Origin: Actinocrispum wychmicini
GTDB lineage: Bacteria > Actinomycetota > Actinomycetes > Mycobacteriales > Pseudonocardiaceae
NCBI RefSeq assembly: GCF_004345645.1
Contig: NZ_SLWS01000024.1
Span: 1-60,232 of the forward strand
Direction: 5' to 3'
DNA: 60,232 nt
Both the position numbers and the translations under genes were made by a program. The notes beneath the pieces were generated by a model. It saw only the letters and a program-made list of their open reading frames with translations. It had not been told where the DNA came from and did no database searches. Below, piece by piece: positions 50,992 through 60,138 of this stretch; position 1 is the first letter of the stretch; the number at the start of each line of letters is the position of its first letter.

Positions 50992-52587
50992 GTGACTGAC
51001 AGCGAGGGGAGGCTCGTCGGCAAGCGGTACCTGCTGGTGCGGTCGCTCGGCCACGGTGGGATGGGCGAGGTCTGGCAGGCCTGGGACAAGTTCCTGCACA
51101 GGCATGTGGCGGTCAAGGAAGTCCTCCGGCGCGCCGGAGCCGCCCAGCGCACACTCCGGGAGGCCCGCGCCGCCGCCAAGCTCCGCCACCCCGGCATCGT
51201 CAAGGTGCACGACGTGATCACCGACGACGACCGGCCGTGGATCGTGATGGAGCTGATCGACGGCCGCTCACTGGCGGACTGCCTGCGGGCCGACGGCCAG
51301 CTCACCGAACGGCGGGCCGCGGAGATCGGGATGCAGGTCGTCCGCGCCCTGGACGTCGCCCACCAGCAAGGCGTCGTGCACCGGGATGTCAAGCCCAGCA
51401 ACATCATGCTCGACGGCGACCTGCCGATCCTGACCGACTTCGGCATCGCGTTCATCGAAGGCGGCACGGCCATCACCCCGATGGGCGAGGCGGTCGGCTC
51501 GTGGGAGTACATGGCCCCGGAACGGTTCAAGGGACTGGCCACGTCCGCGTCCGACCTGTGGAGCGTCGGGATCGTCCTGTACGAGGTCGTGGTCGGCCGG
51601 ACGCCGTTCCGGTACATCGACATGGCGTCCACCGCGCGGGCGATCATGGAGGACGACCTGGTCAAGAACTACTCGACCGACCGGCTGTGGCCGGTCATCG
51701 AAGGTCTCCTGCGCAAGGACCCCGCCGAGCGGCTCACCGCCGAGGCGGCCGTCAGCATGCTGGCCGAGGTCGCCGGCACCGCGCCGTCGGCCCCGGTGTC
51801 CCAGGAAACCGTCCCGGCGAAGCCGGTCAGGACCCAACTCGCCCGGCCGGTGCCGGTCACGGACCCGCGCGGGACCGACGCGAGAACCAGGCACGACGCG
51901 GGCGCGTTCGCCGCGCCGCCCGACCCGGACGTGACCCAGCCGGTCGTCCTGCCCGGTGACGTGACCGAGGAGCCGTTCGTCCCCCCGCGACCCAGACGGT
52001 CCCTCCGTCCGATGTGGGTGGTCCTCGGCGCGGTCGTCGTCGTGGCCGCGCTCGTCTTTGTGGCGATCAGTCTGTGGCCGACGCCCGAACGCGAGGTGAC
52101 ACTGGTGACGGACACCTCCCAGCCCGGGTTCGTGATCGACGTCCCGGCGGGCTGGACGCGGTCGGTGACCGACGCCGGAACGATCAGCGACGCGCAATGG
52201 CAGGGCGTACAGGACAATCCGAAGATCGGCGGCCTGACCGTCGACGTGCTCAGCGATCCGTCGACGACCGCGCCCTATTCCTATCTGGTGGTCAAAGACG
52301 GGACAGAAAACAACAACCACCGCGACAACCACAGCTATCAGCGGCTGAACCTGACCAACACGGGGACATCGCAGTATTCCGGCGGCGAGGCCGAGTTGGA
52401 GTACACGTACAAGTCCGCGGCCACCAACACGTGGTTCCACGTCCGGTACCGTGCCATGCTCCCGCCCTCCCATCTCTACCTGCTGAAGTTCTCGATGTCC
52501 GCGGACGACGAACAGACACTGAAGAGCCGCTGGGGCGACGCGCAGCCGACGTTGGACAAGATCCGCGACAGCTTCCATCCCCGCTGA
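50992..52587 (+). CDS. Membrane-anchored Ser/Thr protein kinase
   Basis: The 531-residue protein has a kinase domain (about 8-265): GHGGMG, VAVKEV, HRDVKPSN, DFGIAF, GSWEYMAPER. A Pro-rich linker, a membrane helix (about 343-362) and an outer domain of about 165 residues follow. That domain (FVIDVPAGWTRSVTD onward) resembles the extracellular part of other actinomycete kinases without PASTA repeats. GTG 50992 is chosen from leaderless spacing; the open frame upstream shows no kinase features. It opens the Fn3-MoxR-DUF58-TgpA-FHA locus and may phosphorylate partners bound by the FHA protein. Confidence 0.92.
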   Translation: MTDSEGRLVGKRYLLVRSLGHGGMGEVWQAWDKFLHRHVAVKEVLRRAGAAQRTLREARAAAKLRHPGIVKVHDVITDDDRPWIVMELIDGRSLADCLRADGQLTERRAAEIGMQVVRALDVAHQQGVVHRDVKPSNIMLDGDLPILTDFGIAFIEGGTAITPMGEAVGSWEYMAPERFKGLATSASDLWSVGIVLYEVVVGRTPFRYIDMASTARAIMEDDLVKNYSTDRLWPVIEGLLRKDPAERLTAEAAVSMLAEVAGTAPSAPVSQETVPAKPVRTQLARPVPVTDPRGTDARTRHDAGAFAAPPDPDVTQPVVLPGDVTEEPFVPPRPRRSLRPMWVVLGAVVVVAALVFVAISLWPTPEREVTLVTDTSQPGFVIDVPAGWTRSVTDAGTISDAQWQGVQDNPKIGGLTVDVLSDPSTTAPYSYLVVKDGTENNNHRDNHSYQRLNLTNTGTSQYSGGEAELEYTYKSAATNTWFHVRYRAMLPPSHLYLLKFSMSADDEQTLKSRWGDAQPTLDKIRDSFHPR

Positions 52588-52622
52588 CGCCGGTCCGGGG
52601 GAGGGGTCCCCAAGTCACCCGC

Positions 52623-52628
52623 TAACCT
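52623..52628 (+). promoter_or_regulatory. -10 box of the Fn3-MoxR-DUF58-TgpA operon (leaderless)
   Basis: TAACCT lies 7 bp before GTG 52636 with no ribosome binding site. It would start a leaderless mRNA separate from that of the kinase. This is inferred from spacing only. Confidence 0.5.
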
Positions 52629-52635
52629 GATTGCC

Positions 52636-54732
52636 GTGAATGACGGGAACTCGTCAACACCATTCCTGGCACGGCCGACCAAGAACCGCGGATGGCGCAA
52701 GAAGGGGCCATTCGCGTTGTTCGCGCTGGTGTGTTCCGCGACGCTGATCGTCACGTTCGTCGCGGCCACCAACCCGTTGTCGGCGTCGCCGTTCGCGTTG
52801 AGCGGCCACTGGGTCTACAACTCCGTGCTGCGGGGTGTTTTCCATATCGACGGGCCGACCGGGAACATCGACGCGCAGGCCGCGGTCGACGGCGAACCCG
52901 GCAGCCAGGTGGTGCAGGGCGACCTCAGCGGGTACGTGGTGGGCCTGCACAAGATCACCGAGTTCGGCAAGGACGACCTCGCGGCGCGCCAGGGGATCAC
53001 GCCACCGGTCGACGAGGTGCCGGTCGGCGTCGAAGGTGTCGGCGGTCCGTACCTGGTCTACCGCAACGCGGGTCTGGTCGTCCGCCTGGGCAACCCGTCC
53101 CGGGTCGTGCCGATCGGCGGCGCGGTCGGCGACCCCGTGCTGACCTCGGACGGCACAATGTGGTTGCACCGCACCGGAGTCGGCTCGATCTGCACGCTGC
53201 CGAAAGACGCCGACCGCCCGTCGGGATGCCCGGTGCAGGCGCCGGAGAACCACGCGGGCGCGTTGACCGTCGTCGGCGACCGGTTGGCGTTCGTCGACTT
53301 CTTCAGCCGTACGGTCAGCACAGTCGACGGCGACCACCTCGGCCAGGGAACGCCGCTGGGCGTGCCGCTGTCGCCGAACTCGCGCGCGGCGGCGCAGGAC
53401 GTGGCCGGCCGGGTGGCGATCCTGGATCTGGAGCGGCACACCCTGTCGTTGGCGGACACCGCCAGCCCGCCGGCGCCGCCGGTGACGATCGGACTGTCCG
53501 GCGGCGACTACGACGGACCGGTGTCGACCGGGTCCGCGGTGGTGCTCGTCGACCGCCAGACCGGCAACGTGTTGACCTACGGCCCGGACGGCGCGCCCAA
53601 GGACACCAAACCGATCCGCGACAAGGCCGGCAAGCCGCGCCTGACCAGGGGCGAGGACAACCGGGTGTACGTCGAGGACGCCGACGGCACCCAGGTCGTG
53701 GTGGTGGCCAAGGACGGCGGCATGAAGGACGTCCCGGTGGCCGGCAAGCCCACCGGCCCGTCCGCGCCACCGGCACCCGTGGTGGACACCAAGACCGGCG
53801 AGCCCGGCCGTCAAGGCGGCGAGGCGTCGCGGCAGGGCGGCGAGAGCGACCGGCCACGCGGCGGCGACACCAGCCGCCCGCCTCCACCTCCGCCGCCGAT
53901 CCCGGCCACCGCGCCGGGCGCGCCGACCGGGGTGGCGGCGACGGCAGGCGACGGGTCGGCCGTGGTGACGTGGGGTGCGGCAGCGGACAACCGGGCGGCG
54001 GTGACGTCATACCAGGTGTCGTGGCAGGGCGGCTCGATGACGGTCAGCGGCGGTGCTCGACGCGTGAACGTCAACGGCCTGACGAACGGAACGCGATACG
54101 TGTTCACCGTGACCGCGACGAACAAGATGGGCGCGGGTCCCGGCGCGTCCGCCGCCGCGACACCGTTCGCCGTGGCGACCGCGCCGACCGTGAACGCGGT
54201 CAACCAAGGCAACGGTGCCGTCAGGGTGACGTGGACTGCGCCGGACATGAAAGGCGGAACGCTGCAGCACTACCAGGTGAGCGCGACCGGCCAGGCCGAC
54301 CAGAACCTGACCGGGAACAGCACTACCTACAATGGACTGGCGGCGGGCCGGACGTACACGTTCACCGTTCGGGCGATCACGAAGTCGGGCGACGGACAGA
54401 CTCTCATCGGCACGCCCGGCAGCGCCTCGGTCAATATCCCCGCGCCCCCTGCGAAGCGCATCACCATCAGTGAGGGACAGGCGACCACATCCGGCAACTG
54501 CCGCGCCCCGAACTGCGCAAGGGTGGATGCGAACGGTGTCGGTTTCACCCCAGGCCCCCACGACATCAGGCTCAGCTCCTCCAGCAACACCAACGTGCAG
54601 ACCGAGACCGTCGACGTCAGGGCCGATGGCTCCTGGAGTTACAGCGAACTCGACTACGACGTGCCCGGCCAGACCGTCTGGATCACCGTGGACGGGGTCC
54701 AATCCAACAAGATCACCTGGAAAAGCCCATGA
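52636..54732 (+). CDS. Cell-surface fibronectin type III protein with propeller-like N-terminal half
   Basis: The 698-residue protein has a short cytoplasmic start and one membrane helix (about 24-46). An outer beta-propeller-like region (about 50-375) is followed by a low-complexity linker rich in Gly, Arg and eight consecutive Pro (about 380-430). Two fibronectin III domains (about 430-515 and 518-605) and a final beta domain with a Cys pair (SGNCRAPNCARV) end it. Proteins of this kind precede moxR genes in related genomes. It is probably a wall-exposed scaffold or sensor. The stop overlaps the MoxR start (ATGA). Confidence 0.85.
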   Translation: MNDGNSSTPFLARPTKNRGWRKKGPFALFALVCSATLIVTFVAATNPLSASPFALSGHWVYNSVLRGVFHIDGPTGNIDAQAAVDGEPGSQVVQGDLSGYVVGLHKITEFGKDDLAARQGITPPVDEVPVGVEGVGGPYLVYRNAGLVVRLGNPSRVVPIGGAVGDPVLTSDGTMWLHRTGVGSICTLPKDADRPSGCPVQAPENHAGALTVVGDRLAFVDFFSRTVSTVDGDHLGQGTPLGVPLSPNSRAAAQDVAGRVAILDLERHTLSLADTASPPAPPVTIGLSGGDYDGPVSTGSAVVLVDRQTGNVLTYGPDGAPKDTKPIRDKAGKPRLTRGEDNRVYVEDADGTQVVVVAKDGGMKDVPVAGKPTGPSAPPAPVVDTKTGEPGRQGGEASRQGGESDRPRGGDTSRPPPPPPPIPATAPGAPTGVAATAGDGSAVVTWGAAADNRAAVTSYQVSWQGGSMTVSGGARRVNVNGLTNGTRYVFTVTATNKMGAGPGASAAATPFAVATAPTVNAVNQGNGAVRVTWTAPDMKGGTLQHYQVSATGQADQNLTGNSTTYNGLAAGRTYTFTVRAITKSGDGQTLIGTPGSASVNIPAPPAKRITISEGQATTSGNCRAPNCARVDANGVGFTPGPHDIRLSSSSNTNVQTETVDVRADGSWSYSELDYDVPGQTVWITVDGVQSNKITWKSP

Positions 54733-55688
54733 ATCGAGCAGTGCCCGCCGGCGAGGTGAGCCAGCGGATCATCGAGAACGTGCAGCGCGTGGTGCGTGGC
54801 AAGCCGGAGATCGTGCGTCTCGCCGTGGCCGCGTTGCTGGCCGAGGGACACCTGCTCATCGAGGACGTGCCCGGCCTGGGCAAGACCACGTTGGCGCGGT
54901 GCCTGGCGCGCAGCATCAGCGGCAGCTGGAGCCGGATCCAGTTCACGCCGGACCTGCTGCCCGGGGATATCACCGGAGTGCAGGTGTACCACCAGCGGGA
55001 CGAGAAGTTCGCGTTCCACCCGGGCGGTGTGTTCGCCAACATCGTGCTCGCCGACGAGATCAACCGGGGTACGCCGAAGACCCAGTCGGCGTTGCTGGAG
55101 GTGATGTCCGAGCGGACCGTCACCGTCGACTCGGTCCGGCACGACGTGCCCCGGCCGTTCCTGGTGGTCGCCACCCAGAACCCGATCGAGCTGGCGGGCA
55201 CGTACCGGCTGCCGGAGGCCCAGCTCGACCGGTTCCTGATGCGGCTCCGGATCGGCTACCCGGACCTCGCCTCCGAGGTCGTCGTGATCATGAGTGAGTG
55301 CGCGGGGGTCACACCGGACGAACTGCCGCCGGTGGTCGACATCCCTACTTTGCACGCGGCTGTGGCGGATGTGCGGGCGACCCGGATCGACCCGGCCATC
55401 GTCGAGTACGCGGCTCGTATCGCGGCTACGACGCGTCAGAATCCCGACGTGCGGTACGGCGCCAGCCCGCGCGGCAGCATCGCGCTTGTCCGTGCCGCGC
55501 AGGCGTTCGCGGTGACTGACGGCCGCGGGTTCGTGAACGTCGACGACATCAAGGCGGTGGCGCACGCGGTGCTGGAGCACCGGTTGGTGCTCACGTCGGA
55601 GGCTGAGCTGAACCAGCGGCAGCCGCGGAACATCGTGGACTTCGTGCTCGACTCGGTGCCTGCGCCGATGATGCGCGCGGGGGTCTGA
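54729..55688 (+). CDS. MoxR-family AAA+ ATPase
   Basis: The 319-residue protein has Walker A PGLGKTTLA (about residues 46-54), Walker B LADEINR, sensor motifs around VVATQNPIE and AQLDRFLMRL, and the lid domain. MoxR ATPases act as chaperones that mature or activate partner complexes, usually together with a DUF58 protein encoded next door. Here the DUF58 gene follows after 2 bp. The start ATG overlaps the previous stop. Confidence 0.94.
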   Translation: MNRAVPAGEVSQRIIENVQRVVRGKPEIVRLAVAALLAEGHLLIEDVPGLGKTTLARCLARSISGSWSRIQFTPDLLPGDITGVQVYHQRDEKFAFHPGGVFANIVLADEINRGTPKTQSALLEVMSERTVTVDSVRHDVPRPFLVVATQNPIELAGTYRLPEAQLDRFLMRLRIGYPDLASEVVVIMSECAGVTPDELPPVVDIPTLHAAVADVRATRIDPAIVEYAARIAATTRQNPDVRYGASPRGSIALVRAAQAFAVTDGRGFVNVDDIKAVAHAVLEHRLVLTSEAELNQRQPRNIVDFVLDSVPAPMMRAGV

Positions 55689-55690
55689 CT

Positions 55691-56812
55691 GTGCGATTGA
55701 CGCGGCGTGGCGTGGGCACGCTCATGGCGGCTGTCGTTCTGTTCGTCGTCGGGCAGGTCGCGGGTTATCCCGTACTGCTGGCGGTGTCCGCGGCGGCTGT
55801 CGGCGCGCTTGTCGCCGCGCTGGCCGTGGCGGGCAGGCGGCCGCGGGTGCTGGTGCGCCGGGAGATGGTTCCCGACCGGATCGAACGTGGCCGTCCGGCG
55901 GTCGTGACGCTGTGGATCCACAACCCGGGCAAGCGCCGGCAGGCCGCGTTCACCGCGGAAGACAAGGTGGGCAACGGTTCCGCGACCGTGGAGGTGCGTG
56001 CGCTGGCGCCGAACGCCCAGCCCGGTCACCGCACGTACCAGCTGCCGACCGACCGTCGCGGCCGGCACCGGGTCGGTCCGTTGACGCTCAGCCGGACCGA
56101 CGCGCTCGGTCTGTGCCGCAGCGAGTTGACCTTGGGTGAGACGGCGACGTTGTGGGTGTACCCGCGGACGCACCCGGTGAGTGTCGTTCCCGCCGGGTGG
56201 CAGCGGCATCACCACGAGGGCGCGGTCGACGCTCGCTCGTTGCGTGGCTCGCTGGAGTTGCGTGAGGTGCGTGAATACCTTGTCGGGGACGAGGTTCGGC
56301 ATCTGCACTGGAAGGCGACGGCCAAGACCGGGCAGCTGATGATCCGGGACTACGCCGACCCGAGCCAGCCGTGGTTCACCGTGGTGCTCGACGACCGCAG
56401 GGAGATGCCGGCGGCGTGGTTCGAGGAGGCCGTGGAACTGGTGGCGTCGCTCGTGGTCGCGGCTGCGAAGGCGGACCATCGGTGCCGGTTGCTGACGGCG
56501 ACAGGTGTGGACGTGTCCACCGACCCGGGTGTCCCGTCGACCCGGCGGCTGTTGGAGGAACTGTGCGTGGTCGAGCGCAGCCGTGAGCCGAGTCTTTCTC
56601 TTATGCCGCAAGGATTGTCGGGCGGCGGTACGTTGGTGGTGGTGACGTCCACGATGTCCGCCGAGGATCGGGCCGCTCTGGGCGGGCCGCGGTTCACGGA
56701 CACGGTCGTGATCGTGCTGGGTGCGCGTGCGCCTGAGATCCCGGGGGTGAAGGTGTTGCGGGCCGCGAGCGCGGTCGACGGGACTCGTCGCTGGCAGTCG
56801 GTGATGGTGTGA
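55691..56812 (+). CDS. DUF58-family membrane protein
   Basis: The 373-residue protein has two N-terminal membrane helices (about 8-50), a beta domain and the DUF58 signature REVREYLVGDEVRHLHWKATAKTG (about residues 193-216 in part), followed by a von Willebrand-A-like region. It is the usual partner of MoxR ATPases. The position between MoxR and a TgpA-like protein matches a widespread conserved gene order. The role is poorly known and probably linked to cell envelope assembly. Confidence 0.92.
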   Translation: MRLTRRGVGTLMAAVVLFVVGQVAGYPVLLAVSAAAVGALVAALAVAGRRPRVLVRREMVPDRIERGRPAVVTLWIHNPGKRRQAAFTAEDKVGNGSATVEVRALAPNAQPGHRTYQLPTDRRGRHRVGPLTLSRTDALGLCRSELTLGETATLWVYPRTHPVSVVPAGWQRHHHEGAVDARSLRGSLELREVREYLVGDEVRHLHWKATAKTGQLMIRDYADPSQPWFTVVLDDRREMPAAWFEEAVELVASLVVAAAKADHRCRLLTATGVDVSTDPGVPSTRRLLEELCVVERSREPSLSLMPQGLSGGGTLVVVTSTMSAEDRAALGGPRFTDTVVIVLGARAPEIPGVKVLRAASAVDGTRRWQSVMV

Positions 56813-58887
56813 TGAGGCAACGGATTCTCGTAGCGTGCGTGCTGCTCGCGGCGGCGGTGCCCGGGTTGTTGTTCGCGCCGGTGTTCGGGCTGCGGCCGTT
56901 GGTGCTGCCGGTTCTGGTGGTGGTGTTGGCTTGTTACGTCGTATCCGAAGTATGTGTGTGGCTTCCGGGGCTGCGGCCGTGGCGGCCGGTGCTCGGGTTC
57001 GTCGTGGGCTTGTTGGCGGTCGCGGAGGTCACGTTCGGCGGGGTGCCAACGGGGGCCACTTTGCGCGCGGTGGGGGAGGGGTTGACGCGGTCGTGGCAGT
57101 TGACGCTGCAGTCGACGTGGCCCGCTCGACCGGACGCCGAGTTGCTGTTCTTCGTGCCGATGATCGTGTTGCTCGCCGCCGTGCTGGGCGTTGAGCTGTT
57201 GCGGTGGCCGACGCTCGCGGTGGTGCCGAGCGGCTGTGCCCTGGTGTTGAGCCAGGCGTTCGCCGCGGTGTCCGGCACGGTGGCGACCGTGGTGGGGTTG
57301 GCGTACGCGATGATCATCGCCGGGGTGTTCATGGCGTCGCGGCGAGGCGCGGCCGTGCTGATCGTGCCGACAGTGGTGCTGGGTGTGGCGGCGGCCGTCG
57401 GGGTGACCGCGGTCGACCAGGGCAGCCGGCCGGCGTATTCGTTGCAGGAGACGCATTCCACGCCCGTTCAGCTGGCCAGGCAGGTCAGTCCGCTGACCGA
57501 GGTGGCCGCGCGGATGCGGACCCCGGACACACCGGTCTTCAGCTACACCAGCGCCGACCCGGTGGACCGGTGGCGGATCGTCGTGCTCACCGGGTTCAAC
57601 GGGGTGACGTGGACGCCGACCGACCAGTTCCGGCGGATCGGCTCGCGGATTCCCACGTCGGCTTCGGTGACGGTGCCGACCACCGAACATTCGGCGCGGA
57701 TCAGCGTCCCGGCCGCGGACTCGGTCTGGGTGCCCAGCCAGGCGATGCCCGCGTCGGTCACGGGTACCGCGCCGCTCGTCGACCCGGCGTCGGGGATGTT
57801 GGCGTTGCCGGATCGCGCCGGGGCGGTCGACTACGGCCTGAGCTGGCAGGAACCTCGGGTCTCACCGGACGAGCTGCGCAACGCCGCCATCGACCCGACT
57901 GTGCCGCTGGGGGACCTCGGGGTGATTCCGCCGGGCATCGCCGACTTGGCGCGTACGGCGACCGGTGGGCAGCGGCCGTCGTTCCTCACCGCGGCTTTGC
58001 TGGAACGGTATTTGAGCCAGAACTACGGGACGGCCGTCGGCGCTGACCTGCCTACCGGGAGCGGCTGGCCGCAGCTGCGGGACTTCCTGCTGACCACGAA
58101 ACGTGGCACGAGCGAGCAGTTCGCCGCGGCGTATGTGGCGTTGGCCCGGATCGTCGGTATCCCGGCGCGGATCGCGGTCGGTTACCGGGCACCTCGGGCC
58201 ACGGCCGGCAGTCGGGTGGTGGTGCACAACGGGGACGTGCTGGCGTGGCCGGAGGTGGCGGTGGCCGGGGTCGGCTGGGTGCCGCTCGACCCGGCCGGTG
58301 CGGCGAGCGGCGCGAGCCCGGCGGCGGCCGGGTTGGCGCAGGCCGCCGCGAAAGTGGTGACCGATCTGCCGCCGACCCCCAAGGTGCCCGACCCGGTGGC
58401 GACCCCGGACTCGCCTTCGGGCCCCGATGGGCCCTTCCCGACCGGGACCGTGCTGCTCGGCCTGCTCGCGCTGGTTCTCTTGGTGGGTACGGGAATCCCG
58501 CTGTGGAAACTGGTTCGCACGGTCCGCCGCCGACGCCACACAGGTGAGCGTGGCGTGGTGGCCGCATGGCGGGAGGCCAGAGATCTGCTGCGCGCGCACG
58601 GCGCCGCCGTGACCGCCGGGATGACCGTGCGGGACGCCGCCAGGACCGTCACCGATCAGTCCGTTGTGGACGGTTTGGCCCGGCTCGCCCGACAGATGGA
58701 CATCGCGCTGTGGTCGGGCGCCGACGCCGACACAGACACAGTCGCCGACGCGTGGGCGGCGGTCGGCAGCATCCGCCGTGGTCTCGCCGGCCGCCCGCTG
58801 CGTGCCCGGATCCGGGCGTTGTTCGACCTCAGGACGGTTCGGGACCCCTCCCGAAGCATCGCGGGCACACTCCCGTGGATCGGCTGA
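56812..58887 (+). CDS. TgpA-like transglutaminase-fold membrane protein without catalytic Cys and His
   Basis: The protein has about 691 residues. Several N-terminal membrane helices (to about 190) are followed by an outer transglutaminase-like domain, another membrane helix (about 545-565) and a C-terminal cytoplasmic DUF4129-like part. The conserved catalytic motif, normally with Cys before EQFA, reads GTSEQFA (Ser434). The usual HAWPEV reads VLAWPEV (Leu at 477 in place of His). The enzyme is therefore probably not a working transglutaminase. ATG 56812 is used; a GTG one codon earlier (56809) overlaps the DUF58 stop and is also possible. Confidence 0.9.
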   Translation: MRQRILVACVLLAAAVPGLLFAPVFGLRPLVLPVLVVVLACYVVSEVCVWLPGLRPWRPVLGFVVGLLAVAEVTFGGVPTGATLRAVGEGLTRSWQLTLQSTWPARPDAELLFFVPMIVLLAAVLGVELLRWPTLAVVPSGCALVLSQAFAAVSGTVATVVGLAYAMIIAGVFMASRRGAAVLIVPTVVLGVAAAVGVTAVDQGSRPAYSLQETHSTPVQLARQVSPLTEVAARMRTPDTPVFSYTSADPVDRWRIVVLTGFNGVTWTPTDQFRRIGSRIPTSASVTVPTTEHSARISVPAADSVWVPSQAMPASVTGTAPLVDPASGMLALPDRAGAVDYGLSWQEPRVSPDELRNAAIDPTVPLGDLGVIPPGIADLARTATGGQRPSFLTAALLERYLSQNYGTAVGADLPTGSGWPQLRDFLLTTKRGTSEQFAAAYVALARIVGIPARIAVGYRAPRATAGSRVVVHNGDVLAWPEVAVAGVGWVPLDPAGAASGASPAAAGLAQAAAKVVTDLPPTPKVPDPVATPDSPSGPDGPFPTGTVLLGLLALVLLVGTGIPLWKLVRTVRRRRHTGERGVVAAWREARDLLRAHGAAVTAGMTVRDAARTVTDQSVVDGLARLARQMDIALWSGADADTDTVADAWAAVGSIRRGLAGRPLRARIRALFDLRTVRDPSRSIAGTLPWIG

Positions 58888-58898
58888 GGAGGTCCGCG

Positions 58899-59681
58899 GT
58901 GCGAGCAGAGCTGGCGTACAAGGACGGTTTATGGCTGCCACGCGGCCACGACAGCCTGGCCCTGGGGGTGCCGAGCGCCGCGCCCGGCGCGGTGCACGCA
59001 CTCGCCTCGGGCGGCGGCTACTCGGTCCAACCGGGCGAGGGCCGAATCGTCTACTTCGGACGTAACCGCCCCGAAGTCCACATCTGTGTCGGCGAGGACG
59101 ACCGCCAAGTCAGCCGAGTACACGGCGAACTAGCCCACCGCCAATCCCGCTGGTGGCTGCGCAACGTCGGCCGCCAACCCATCCGCCTACCCAAGTCAAG
59201 GTGGCTGTTCCCGAACGAGGCGGCGTTCCCCCTGGCCGACGGCTACACCCCGATCCACATCCCCGGCTCCCGCCAACGCGAACACCTGGTGGAGGTGTAC
59301 GTGACAGCACTGGACCAAGCCCGCCACAACGACGAGACAGTGCTCCCCGAGCCCTACCACCTCACAACGGACGAGCGCCTGGTACTCGTCGTCCTCGGCC
59401 AACGCTACCTCTCCGTCGCCACCAGCCCCGAGCCACTCACCTGGGACGAAGCCGCACGCCACCTCACCGAACTCCAACCAGAAGCAGCCTGGACCCCCAA
59501 GGCGGTCGAACACTACGTCGCCCTGGTCCGGGAACGCCTGCACTCGGCCGGAGTCCCGGATCTGATGCCAGACGAGCTAGCGTCGGGCAACGCCGTCACC
59601 CACAACGTGCTGAAGGAACTGGTCCGCTCCATGACGCTGCTGCCCAGCGACCTTACTGCTCTCCACGGAAGCCCTCCTTGA
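58899..59681 (+). CDS. FHA-domain protein
   Basis: The 260-residue protein has an FHA domain at about residues 25-110: the GRN turn (VYFGRNRPEVH), the VSRVHGEL motif that binds phosphothreonine, and WWLRNVGRQPIRL. The C-terminal region (about 140-260) looks helical and resembles parts of DNA-binding or regulator proteins, but I cannot name it. GTG 58899 has a strong GAGGAGG 6 nt upstream. It ends the kinase-Fn3-MoxR-DUF58-TgpA row, so it may read phosphorylation made by that kinase. The structured repeat begins 35 bp after its stop. Confidence 0.88.
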   Translation: MRAELAYKDGLWLPRGHDSLALGVPSAAPGAVHALASGGGYSVQPGEGRIVYFGRNRPEVHICVGEDDRQVSRVHGELAHRQSRWWLRNVGRQPIRLPKSRWLFPNEAAFPLADGYTPIHIPGSRQREHLVEVYVTALDQARHNDETVLPEPYHLTTDERLVLVVLGQRYLSVATSPEPLTWDEAARHLTELQPEAAWTPKAVEHYVALVRERLHSAGVPDLMPDELASGNAVTHNVLKELVRSMTLLPSDLTALHGSPP

Positions 59682-59715
59682 TCTGAGAGGCTCCGCAACG
59701 GTTGTTGGTTTCGGG

Positions 59716-59969
59716 CTGGAAAAGATTGTTCGCTCGCCGCGAGGGCAGGCCGCCAAGAGGGAGTCCTTTTGTTGGGTATTCCTAGTTGTTTTAGTTGTCT
59801 TGGTCGCGGGGCCTCCCTCCCGTATGACCTGCCCAAGGGAATCATATCTGCCAGGTGAGGTCCAGCTTGGGTTCTCGGTCCGTATGGCTCCCGCCTTTTG
59901 CTGGTATCCGTAGGCGGACCTCGCTGGGGTTTCGTGGTTTTGGACCCCACCCGACAGATATGATTGGCT
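59716..59969 (-). repeat. Right arm of the long inverted, structured repeat
   Basis: This is the inverted copy of 1-253. Read on the minus strand it keeps the same two domains. The outer pairs of domain 2 are 59826-59834 with 59743-59751 (one becomes G-U), and the inner pairs are 59813-59819 with 59757-59763. The differences from the left copy leave the pairing intact. It holds no convincing ORF and occupies most of the 551-bp tail of the window that has no gene. Confidence 0.9.
59840..59965 (-). ncRNA. Candidate structured RNA or hairpin element, copy 2
   Basis: 59840-59863 pairs with 59942-59965. All 24 positions pair if the minus strand is transcribed, three or four of them as G-U wobbles. 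On the plus strand those positions would be A-C mismatches. Compared with copy 1, one C-G pair is replaced by U-A. Both facts point to selection on an RNA stem in this orientation. The loop is about 78 nt. Confidence 0.45.
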
Positions 59970-59977
59970 GCGCCCAG

Positions 59978-60138
59978 GCCATACGGGAGGGAGACCCCAC
60001 TCCAGCCACCGGTATGTGAGTACAGAATCGGCCACCATGCGGCCGACGCCTAAAACGACGATCCTTTAGAAGTGTTGTTATGAGCGCGTGCCCGCGCAAC
60101 ACACCTGCGGCTGGAGTGGTGACTCCCTCCCGTATGGC
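59978..60138. repeat. Second large inverted repeat that shares a motif with the first
   Basis: Bases 59978-60007 are the reverse complement of 60109-60138 over 30 positions with three mismatches. They enclose 101 bp with a small GCGCG/CGCGC-type hairpin. The outer part, CCATACGGGAGGGAG, is the same 15-mer found at 144-158 in the left repeat and, with one change, at 59813-59827. The copies seem to be built from a common module. Bases 60139-60232 hold nothing I recognise apart from another CCGTATG. Confidence 0.75.

Noticed and set aside
59577..60102. Minus-strand open frames over the right repeat.
   Set aside because: They cross the repeat and the FHA gene end, with no recognisable domain and no match to a protein in the left arm.
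1..60138. The repeats as ends of an insertion sequence or integrative element.
   Set aside because: No transposase, integrase or target-site duplication is visible, and the genes between the arms look like ordinary chromosomal ones.
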